A stretch of 64,000 bases of DNA from Spirogloea muscicola (lineage: Eukaryota; Streptophyta; Zygnematophyceae; Spirogloeales; Spirogloeaceae): NCBI GenBank assembly GCA_009602725.1, contig WELB01000019.1, forward strand, positions 1,056,326 through 1,120,325, read 5' to 3'. This document shows positions 55,455 to 64,000 of this stretch, piece after piece. The notes beneath the pieces were generated by a model that made no database searches, had not been told where the DNA came from, and saw nothing but the letters and a program-made list of their open reading frames with translations. Positions within the stretch are counted from its first letter, which is position 1; each line of letters opens with the position of its first letter. Both the position numbers and the translations under genes were made by a program.

Positions 55455-58075
55455 CTAGCATGCCAACCTGAATTTGTGGTCGTTGCCCACTATCCCAATC
55501 TCGATGTTGCTCCCAGAGATTTGGCCCTCAAAACTAGACGGCAGAAACCGAGAGCACATATGATAAGATAGTGATGCCGTGAAGCTCAAACCCAACTCAA
55601 TCAAGGAAATCAAAGCTGTCAAGCATCCCTGTGCAGTGACATAAGTGGACTTTTACCCATGACTCAAACAGCACATACCCTTCCTTAAGAGTCAATATTG
55701 CAGTATGGACAGCATCCTCCAACTCCATGTCCTCTGTATATCTGTCAAAATCCATCCGAGCAGGTAGGCCCAGCTTAGAAGTGTTAAGTGCGGGCCTACC
55801 TCTCTTCAATTCAAAGCAACACAATGAGGAGCCCAGTGCCAGCAAGAGGCACTCCAGAACAAAGCAAATTGATAAGGGGTGCCTGAAGAACATGGAACGT
55901 ACTTCCACACACATGACCTGCTCTACATGTAAGAAGCTCAGCATAACACAATCCGTCCACATATGTCAAGACCACTTTAAGCGTTTCTAAGAGATCGAAC
56001 CTCTTCTCCAGGAACGTCTTTGCATTCACCATGTTTTTCCCGATTGCTGATGCTTTCCAGGCAAAGTATGAACCTGATGGATCGACCTGGTCGATGGCAC
56101 GTTGCGTGGCTTCCCACTCAGTCAGGCAATGTGAAGTGTCACACAAGAAAGTATGTACCACATTGGCACTATGACCATTACGGGGAGAGTTTACGAACAG
56201 CCTCCTGAGATTGTGCAGCAATGAGTCATTTGCGAGTTTGGGAGAGGAGTTACTCATGTAACAGTTCCAGCTGCCTGCCCCAATGCATCACACGAATCAT
56301 TTGTGACGAGCAATGTAAAGGCAAGGTGACATTGCCCGCTTGCCTGATAAAGCTGAGGGCCCTTGGTATCATAGCCAGCGACGAGTAAGGACACTCCAAA
56401 AGGCCTCACACCTCTGCATTGCCAACATGCATAGTTGCACGAGGCACGTCAGCCTTCATGTAGCATAACACAAGGTGGCATAGCGAGCTGTTCCAGGCAG
56501 GCAACATATCATCCACAACTTGACAACGAAGGGCACTCACCCAGACTGTGTGAACTCCTGCATCACTGTGGCAGTCTCCCTCACCAGCTGTGATACGGGG
56601 ATCACCTCCTGCAGGTGAGGAAGTACAGGTCAGGCTGCTCTTAAAGGAATGAGATAGGCACTTGTTCTGCAGAACTCAATTATGATTGAGGTTCTGCCAT
56701 GCAGAAGCAAAGTGTAGAGAAGTTTGCAGATGGCTGGATTGGCACCTCGTACAGGCGGTAGTAGGCCTGCGCCGACTTGCGGCTCTGTCGGACTAGCACC
56801 CGCGAGTCTGGCCCCATGCCGCTGCAAGGAGAAAGCCCACCTTGCTGCTGTTTGTACACCAACTTCACCAGAAAAGCTAGCATATTATCCAAATGCTTAA
56901 AACCCGCCAACATATATGACCCTGACACAAGACTCTGCGACCAATATCCGACACTGAGGCAGAGCTAGCACTTGCACGACCTGCAGACACGACCTTTGAC
57001 ACCTGTATGCAGAGCTGGCGGGGCAGACCTGTAAACCACGCCGGTGTTGGGGGTGAGGAGCTGGATCTTCTTGACCTGCAGTTACCTCAAGTGCAACTTC
57101 AGCGTATTTTATTTGCCTCTTGACCAGAGTGCAATAGAGAATCGCAGTGGCAGGCATGTGAGGAAGAAGTCTCTATTTGTGGGTTGTCCTGCTTATGCAC
57201 TACCCGATGGTTTGAAAACTCACAGTAAGACACAACCAGAGTGTGGCATGTAGTCACAGACTGAGGGCTTTCAAAAGGCAGCAATTGGCAGAACGTCTAA
57301 TAGGAGACTTGCAAACAAGAGTACACAATTGAAATTCTATGACGCGTTACCAAAATCTGCACACTCATGGAGCTAAGCACTGTTTGTTGACTGGACAACA
57401 CTGGGAACCAAAACAGCTCAAGGCGCCCCTCAAGCCCGTCTTTGCTAAGACCAGCCCGTGCTGGTAATGCACGTCGGTCCTGGAGAGGTAGAGTGCAGGC
57501 TTTGGCCTCACCGACTCCTCGTCAATGAGCGTGGACGGCAGCTTCTTCTCCGTGGCAATCACCACCCCATTGGTGGCTGCATGCAGAGCCCAACCCAGCA
57601 AACACGAACACCGACTTCAGCGGCCAGAGTGCCAGAAGTCAAGCAGACAACAACCCCCAGCGGCGTGGATGACCGACGCGCGACTGCCATGGATAGCTAC
57701 CTCCCCATCTTCCGGCTGCGACGGCTAAGTACATAACACCTAAACCCTAACCCAAAACACTAATTCCTTAATCAGGTCCCTGTAGATATGATTCCTGACT
57801 CATGGTTTGGGCCCCCCACCCTTGATGCCGAGGGAGGTGGCGCCGCTGGCGACGGCGTTGATGGCGTACTCGATCTGCACCAGCTTCCCGGACGGGCTGC
57901 GCGCAGCCAATGGAGGCTCAGTTCGCCGCCTTGGCTGCAGCGGCGGCGGCGGCGGCGGCGGCGGGCTGGCCCACCGGCCACGAGCCAAGCGCGCACTACT
58001 ACGGCCGCGGCGGCGGCGGTGGCGGCGGCGGCACCTGAAGGTCGTGAGCGAGAACGAGTAGGGGCTCTCCGCCAT
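55455..58075 (-). CDS. PAB1: 20S proteasome subunit alpha-2 (PAB1/PSMA2)
   Basis: An alpha-ring subunit of the 20S proteasome; forms the gate and has no active site. Exons (-): 58075-58035 ([13 protein letters not shown]), 57896-57820 ([25 protein letters not shown]), 57576-57512 ([20 protein letters not shown]), about 57077-57030 ([16 protein letters not shown]), about 56823-56740 ([20 protein letters not shown]), about 56610-56535 ([17 protein letters not shown]), about 56410-56335 ([20 protein letters not shown]), about 56095-56000 ([20 protein letters not shown]), about 55740-55670 ([20 protein letters not shown]) and about 55530-55455 ([25 protein letters not shown], stop). This is the standard alpha-2 layout over its whole length. 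Telobox-like repeats lie in the intron near 57735. Head to head with the kinase gene, 246 bases apart. Confidence 0.95.
57728..57775 (+). repeat. Telobox-like AAACCCTAA tract in PAB1 intron
   Basis: The stretch cacctaaaccctaacccaaaacac lies in the second intron of the proteasome gene and contains an exact AAACCCTAA telobox. Related tracts lie at 58200-58245 and 58690-58790. Confidence 0.6.
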
Positions 58076-58267
58076 GGCGGCTGCCGCCGCCGCTGCCGCC
58101 GCCGCTGCCGGTCCCGCTCCCGGGCGCTTCTGGCGGCTGTGGCGGCTGTGGCGGCGGCGGCGGCAGCGGCGGCGGCGAAGGGGGGTGTCCTGCGGAGTGC
58201 AGCAGGGCTAGGGTTCAGGGTTTAAGGACCCCACATCTAGGGTTTGGACGAGGCTGTGGCGCGCCAC

Positions 58268-58304
<37 letters not shown>

Positions 58305-58321
58305 AGTCCCTTGCTGCAGCC
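58076..58321. promoter_or_regulatory. Shared divergent promoter region, PAB1 and FN3K-like
   Basis: 246 bases between two divergent start codons. It is rich in CGG triplets (58080-58190) and holds degenerate TTTAGGG units (agggttcagggtttaagg; ctagggtttgg at 58200-58250), the telobox type known in plant promoters of ribosomal and housekeeping genes. No TATA box is evident. Confidence 0.5.
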
Positions 58322-61300
58322 ATGGCGCTCGGCGCGCCGCTGGCGAGCCCCCNGTGGTGCTGATCGCAGCAAGTTCATGTTCTGGCGATGTGCAGGAGCC
58401 GGCGCCCTTGGGCCCGGCGGAGTCATCGGCAGCGAGGGTGCCCCAAGGCGTGGTTCGACTTCAGCGCCGGCGGCGGCGGCGGCGGTGGCGGTGGCGCCGG
58501 CGACCGCGCAATCGCCGACCACCTGCGGCGCCTGGGCTGCGGCGAGCTGCGGCGGCGGCCCCGCGAGGTCCACTTTGCCGGCTGCACCAACGAGTCGTAC
58601 GCCTTCCACTGCGCCCACGGCGACTTCTTCGTCAAGATCAACAGGTCAGCGCAGCTTAGGCTCTGTCACGACAAAGGCTCCACAAACAACTACTGACCCT
58701 TAACCCTACCTTATACCCTTAATACTAAAACCCCGTAATCCTCAATCCTAGATTAAACCTAAACCCTACTCCCTCAACCCTAAATCAGAAACGACTGCTG
58801 GCCTTTAGAGGAAAGGGTCATACTTGCAAGGCTGCTGCATCCAATCTGAGGATTACGTTGGGACACTGCGATGAGCGCTCTTGACAAGCCTAGCCGTAAC
58901 ACATGCAGTGCCAGAAGACGTCAAGTGGCACAGTAATCGTTATTTTACATCTGCAGAGCTCTGATGCATGTACTTGCCACTGGGACAGGAGTGTGTCGGC
59001 GGCCCAGATGTTCGAGGGTGAGGCAGAAGTGTAGGTCTGCTCCCTCTTGACCTTCTTCTCTCCTTTCCCCTCTTGTTCGTGAAGATGTCTTCAGGAGATG
59101 TGCTGACAAACTCAGGGGCCACCAGAAGCGCTTGTGCTTTTCCTGTGCGCCCCTGAAGCTACTTATGTGCCGTGTCTCTCATTGCAACTAGTCAGCCTGT
59201 CACATACTTTGAGGTCTGGCTGTTGGTGTGAGCTGCAGAAAGCAGAGTCTGTCTTTGCAGCTACACAAAGTCAGATGCTCGCAATCCTAGCTGATCTATT
59301 TCCTGAGTATGTGAATACAGTATCAAGTTATTAGAACCTACATAGCTGAGTGTCAAGTCTTGCAGAAGCAGCAACTGTCTGGTCCTTGTTAAGGACGCCC
59401 CCAAGTCTTGAACCCTGGCTCCTCGACCCTGACCTTTCAGCTCCGACTTCGACTGCCCAGTCTTAGTCACAAGATGGCACTAGCATGACACAAAATTGCT
59501 GTATGGTGGCTCATGCGCTATGGCGTTGGCTTAGGTTGAAGCAGATACAGGCATCAAGCACAGTGCGAGTCCCATCCCCTCTGGGGTCTGGTGATCTGCC
59601 AAAAGGAGGGTCATACATTATCCTCGAGTTCCTTGCCTTCAGACCTTTTGGCATGGTGCACTCTCGTCTGCTTGCAGCCTTCATTGACCATGAGTCTTGG
59701 TCGGCATTCTCGTAGACATTTGTTATATCTTTGTAGCTGGACAAGCTCATTTGTCTCTTTGCTGATGTCTGAGCCTGAGTGGCGTCAGATTATGATCTGC
59801 ATTACTTGGGCCACAGTGTGTCACCGATAGGTGCAGCGTAACTATGTTGCCCTAGTACCTGCTAACCCGAAATTTCTACCTGACCAAGGTCACGACCTGC
59901 ATGTCGCTGTTCATGCAGTATGTAACTTTCAGTATTCTGGTGTGGTGCCACCTTGCAGATGCAAGAAAGCAGTCAAGCTGCATTGGGACATGCTTTGGCG
60001 AGCCTGCATGTTGCACCTGCCAGCATAAATGGCTACGGATTTGCTCTACCTACACGGTATGGCTCAAGCGCAACTAGCACTTCCTTACTTGGCTAGTTTG
60101 ATTCGTGCCACTGAGACAGTTCATGCCATGACGCTGGCAATTGAAGTACCCTCATTCTCTACAGATTAGGGAGTTTACCTCTTGTCAATGACTGGTCTAC
60201 ATCATGGGAGCAGTTCTTCATCCAAAGACGCCTCCTTGATCGATTTGAGGTAGATTGATTGGGGCTTTACCTCTTTCACTACCTTGCTCCATTCAGGGTT
60301 TTTTGTGCTCTGGCAGCCTTCTGCAGATTTTTCGAAGTAGGATGATCCAGGTATAACTGAAATTCGGTTGTCTCATGTATGCAGAAAGCTTGCCAAAAAC
60401 TCGGTAACAATGCTGGGGACATGCGTGGCACCAGAGATAGACTGATTGCAAGGGCACAGGAATGTCTGAGTCAGCATACGGTCAAGCCAAGCATGCTACA
60501 TGGAGACCTCTGGGTAAGTTTTGTCCATATTTGTTCTCATCAAGAACTTCAAGAGGTCCTTAAGAATTTCGTAAGGGCCTTTTGTAGGAATTCGTTAATA
60601 TCGATCTGCAATGTACGCTTGAATTAATGCTTGAAGCTGACATACAGCGGCACAAGTGCTGTGCAAGTAGGACGTCTTTTGGAAGTTTCTAAGCCGTTCT
60701 GCTGAAGCAGGTCGGCAATTCCGGCCTCACAAATCAAGGAGTGGCCATATTCGACCCAGCAGGCTTCTTTGGTCATTCTGAATTTGGTAGGCCCCGGTCA
60801 TGCCTGAAACATCGAAGCTTTAGAGGCCTCTAGACTGTGGCCGTGCGCCTGGTCAGTCAGGTGAATGGCGTGCTTGTGGTCCTTGATAACATACAAAGCA
60901 GGTAAGCACACAGTATGGCTCACATTGTGCAATTTATTAGTGACTGGAAGACTATTTCTAGCAGAGTCTTTCAGAATGTATATTGTACAGGACCAACGCA
61001 GGGAGCTGTCCTGTGCAGATCTGGCATTCTGTGAATGGCAGCCAACACCTGACTTTCCTGGCTTCTGTGAGTGCTTCAAGCTCTCTATCATTGCTGCAGT
61101 AGATAGTGTCAAGAGAAGTACCCTGCTTGATGAAACAGGAGAGCATGATAACACGTGCACTTAGCATCATCCCATGATTGTTGCAGCCTTGGCCTTCTAT
61201 AATGCATACCACGACGTTATTCCTCGAGAACCTGGTCACGAGGAGCGGCGCCAACTCTATCAGCTATTCCACCTCCTCAATCACTTCCTCATATGTACGT

Positions 61301-61459
61301 TTGTGCTTATTTATTGTCTCTTAGGCACTGATTTCTGGAAGTATCTGTCATATGCATTTCCTGATCAGACGCCCAGCCGTTCAAGGTCTGCACAAGTCGT
61401 CCAGTAATGCAAGCACAACTGCAATGATGCAGATGGCGAGGAATACTATGAGCATCTGA
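58322..61459 (+). CDS. Fructosamine-3-kinase-like (ketosamine kinase) protein
   Basis: Phosphorylates ketosamines on glycated proteins so that the adduct falls off; a plant/bacterial FN3K-family kinase. Likely ATG at 58322 in a GC-rich first exon with an N at 58353. The exon to 58644 has [20 protein letters not shown] and [20 protein letters not shown], the nucleotide-binding lobe. Then [10 protein letters not shown] (about 59005), [30 protein letters not shown] (about 59555-59655), [20 protein letters not shown] (about 59955), [20 protein letters not shown] (about 60185), [27 protein letters not shown] (about 60385-60512; HGDLW is the catalytic loop), [27 protein letters not shown] (about 60715; DPA is the metal-binding motif), [28 protein letters not shown] (about 61190-61290) and a last exon ending [11 protein letters not shown], stop at 61457-61459. 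Some short exons are uncertain. Confidence 0.9.
58690..58790 (+). repeat. Telobox-like CCCTAAACC tract in FN3K intron 1
   Basis: A 100-base run of degenerate accctaa/taaaccc units (for example taaacctaaaccctactcc) starts 46 bases after the donor of the first FN3K exon. The density is far above chance. Confidence 0.65.
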
Positions 61460-62232
61460 TGGCAATGCTACGAAAGATCTTGTAGCAGGATGTAGGGCGA
61501 CTTTTTTGACCATAAGATGTTCAGCTCTCTTTTGGAAAGCTACACGCGTAGAGCTTCATGGATGCTGTAATTCATGTCAACATGAGCACATTCCGTCTCA
61601 TCATCGAGATAGTTTGGTTCAGTGTGCCTGTATTGCAGGCATTGACCATACTTTACCTGGCAGCTGTGACCAGATCAAAGCATTCTCCCATGCAAATGAG
61701 CATTGGTGCCCAGTGCTCACATGCCAAACCACCAAAAATTTTCCACTTGCTACATGTGCTACATCCTAATATGCCCGGAGTTCCAAGTGGGGAGTATCCA
61801 GCAACTATCAAGCAGAGCATTTATGTTGTAAAGCCCTGCCAACTCCATTCTTCAGGTTACTGCCGATCATTATTGTATTATAATCCCATGCCAAGACCTA
61901 CACGCAGGAGAGCAGCATAACCGTCTGGCACACTTGCAGACGAAAGTCACTGCCAGCATGCCTAGTAGAGGTATACAACTTTGTCAGGATTGAGTATACA
62001 ACTTTGTCATGATCGGCTGATAACTGGAACGTGGCAAATCATACTTGCTTCTGGAGAGATTTGTACTGCCTCAGTTCCACCCTGTCAAGCTGAGCAATGT
62101 AACGACACAACTATCCACCCACCCAAGAATTCTGCCATAAGGTTAAGGGCAACTTCTGATGAGGTCAGAGGACATCTATTGCGTAACTGCATAGATGGCG
62201 GAAGACGAGCATCCTACAGTAGATCAAAGAAC
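61460..62232. other. Intergenic, convergent 3' flanks
   Basis: About 770 bases between the FN3K-like stop and the 3' end of the coiled-coil gene. No supported gene, RNA or repeat. Confidence 0.4.
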
Positions 62233-63100
62233 CTACGCTTCTGGGCTTGCCATCTCAGTCTGCATGTCAGCCTGCAATTCTTCTATGGCAAATTGGACTT
62301 GCATTAGGTGGTCCGCTTCACGTGCCGCCTGCTCAGAGGCCAGCTTCTGCAAGAGCCTTCGGTTATCTACTTCCAGTGAATGCAGCATCAGCATCCGCCT
62401 AAGCAGGCGACGCTCCTTGGAGCACATCGTTGCTCTTGCAGGATGCTCAACAATAGTTGCGCCGCCCTGGGCTTGAACCTGAGCTCTGTCATCAAGCAAG
62501 GTTGAACGCTGCGGCTGTTCCAGACGCTCTGCCTGCTGCTGGTTATCGGCGTTGGTGAGGCAGGAATGACGGCTGTTGCTGCTGCCATAGATGCCCATAC
62601 CTCGTGCATACTTTTCAGCTGGTTGCAAGCTGGGGCTCGACTTGCTGGTTTGTCCTTTTTGCAGTATGTCAAGGCCCTTCCTGACTGCTCTTTCCGCATC
62701 CCTGAGCTGGTCCATGAGGAGGCCGTAGTCCACTTCCAGAGGCTGGTTTTCCCTACAAAAGCGTGTAAACAGAGCTGCATGAGCTGCACTGCCTCTGTAT
62801 GTAGGGCTGTGTAAGTGGCCAAGTGCTAGAGTATACATCGACTCCGACTGAGAGACGTGCCCTCTCGCAGCAAGTTTGATGCATGCATGATTCTGTCCGC
62901 TGCTGAGTGGCATCCGATGCAGGAACAAGCAGCAGGATAGGACCTGTGCAAGCTGATCACGAGGCTGACCTCCCATCTGACGACGCCAAGCTTCGTGCCC
63001 CCAGCACCTCCCGCATAGCGATCCGTAGGCGCAGGCTGCACTGCTGCAAGGTGCTCAGGACCTCATGCCGAGCACTCTGCAGCATTGTGTTAGAAAAGTC
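62233..63100 (-). CDS. Coiled-coil protein, family not recognised
   Basis: Two - strand exons are likely. About 63100-62943 reads NTMLQSARHEVLSTLQQCSL then RLRIAMREVLGARSLASSDG, up to a gtcctatcc donor. About 62757-62233 follows a tttgtag acceptor: ENQPLEVDYGLLMDQLRDAE, RAVRKGLDILQKGQTSK, a Gln/Ser linker, then a strong coiled coil RRLLRRMLMLHSLEVDNRRL, LQKLASEQAAREADHL, ending MQTEMASPEA (stop at 62233-62235). An N-terminal helical part plus a C-terminal coiled coil loosely recalls NRBF2/Atg38-type adaptors, but I see no decisive motif. The start is not determined; the first exon may lie in the GC-rich block at 63.2-63.5 kb. Confidence 0.5.
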
Positions 63101-63179
63101 CGCAAAGAAGAGCAGATTTACCGCGTCACAGCATCACGGCTGATGATAGGAGTGTCCCGATCATCAGGAATACAGGCCT

Positions 63180-63550
63180 AATTTGACATATGGCACGAGG
63201 AAGCAGGTCCGAGTGTGGTGACCTCGTCGTCCATTGGCGACGTAGCCGTCGCTGGAATCGCTTCTGCGAATCCGGAAGGCGCGGCAGTGGATCTGGACGC
63301 GGCAGCGGCGGGGGTGGCGTCGTGCGCGGCGGGGCCGCGGGTGGCCAGCGCCGGGCTGCCGGACTCCGCGAGCTGCTGGCACCGCCGCCCCGACTCCANG
63401 CCGCCGCAGCCGCAGCCGGAGCTGGCTTTGCCAGCGCGGAGTGGTGGTGGAGGAGGGGGACATTTGAATCGGCCTGCAGCGGGGCCACGCCCTCCCTCGG
63501 ATCTTCTTATCGGACGGGCTGAAACGGCTCCCTTGACGACGTAAACGAGC
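63180..63550. other. GC-rich block with lone N at 63399
   Basis: GC-rich DNA open in many frames on both strands. By position it may be the first exon or promoter of the coiled-coil gene, as other genes here have GC-rich first exons broken by an N. No motif supports any one frame. Confidence 0.3.
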
Positions 63551-63574
63551 AATGATGATCATCAGAACAACTGT

Positions 63575-63950
63575 CATCGTCTCCCCTCAGCTCATCGGAC
63601 TTTCTATTGCTGACGCGGGGGTACTGACAGCAGCCGCATTCTCTATGTGATGGCAGCCGGACTCTGCCTCAGGCGATGGCAACAGCAGGCAGCGGCAGCG
63701 GCGGCGGCGACGGTGGCGGCGGCGGCTGCGGCGGCAGAAGCGGCGTTGGAGAGAATGGGGCAGCCAGGAGGAAAGCCACCTCGCGTAGCAGTCCTCACAT
63801 GTGGGGGTGAGCTTTAGCAGCCTTCCAAAGTGGGCGAGGGCTGTGAGGAACCAGCCCATATTAAAATGCTCAACGAATTGAACAAGGTCCAAGGAGCCGG
63901 TAAGCATATTCATCATTCAGGGTAAGATCATCAAAGAGGGGCAGTGCACC
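63575..63950 (+). mobile_element. LINE tail end (SDFLLLTRGY) and triplet repeat
   Basis: 63588-63629 encodes LSSSDFLLLTRGY plus TGA, the exact C-terminus of the LINE tail family. A (ggc)n-rich stretch at 63690-63740 and 3'-region units (aagtgggcgagggctgtgaggaaccagccc) follow. No larger part of the element is present. Confidence 0.5.
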
Positions 63951-64000
63951 AGCAGTGGCTCCGTTTGAGATCAACCGACTTCCAGAGCCTCGCACTACCA

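Overview
The window is nuclear DNA of a green-lineage eukaryote. The evidence is a photosystem I antenna gene (LHCA4 type), a plastid fibrillin, a plant-type Eaf6, an RD21-type protease with a granulin domain, and genes split by many short GT-AG introns (about 100-400 bases) with GC-rich first exons and telobox-like AAACCCTA repeats in some of those introns. The LHCA4, Eaf6 and GLX1 sequences look very plant-like, so I lean to a streptophyte green alga. That is an inference from remembered families, not a search. The assembly is patchy: a 620-base gap (35991-36610), a 10-base gap (51248-51257) and six lone N positions that look like contig joins.

Layout: 3' exons of an unrecognised gene (361-1369, +); a multi-pass membrane protein (about 1960-4270, -); LINE-derived repeats (about 4690-5450); an RNA-binding zinc-knuckle gene (6482-8832, -) whose 5' half is repeated at 9402-10430; a possible small divergent gene (about 10780-11156, +); Eaf6 (11211-12797, -); a nest of 5'-truncated LINE tails (13.6-17.5 kb); CTF18 (17729-25179, +); anthranilate phosphoribosyltransferase (about 26047-28653, +); an ER DUF3456/canopy-like protein (29146-31744, -); LINE repeats (31.8-33.0 kb); an unrecognised gene (33289-34551, +) convergent with LHCA4 (34610 to beyond 35868, -); the gap and more LINE repeats (36.6-40.2 kb); glyoxalase I (40748-42630, +); a decayed duplicate block; a fibrillin gene (44890-47562, -); GC-rich repeats; a putative plastid-targeted protein (49136-50433, -); tRNA-Ser(GCU) (50581-50662, -); the RD21-like protease (51470-54323, +); proteasome alpha-2 (55455-58075, -) head to head with a fructosamine-3-kinase-like gene (about 58322-61459, +); and a coiled-coil protein (62233-about 63100, -).

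The genes do not form one pathway. They are ordinary host genes (light harvesting, plastid lipid bodies, tryptophan synthesis, sister-chromatid cohesion, histone acetylation, proteolysis, glycation and methylglyoxal repair). I found no clearly new multi-gene system. The most interesting structures are a tandem duplication of the convergent GLX1-fibrillin block in which each copy keeps a different gene, a duplicated splice donor plus an 85-base homopolymer in LHCA4, and a LINE family recognisable only by its C-terminal tail.
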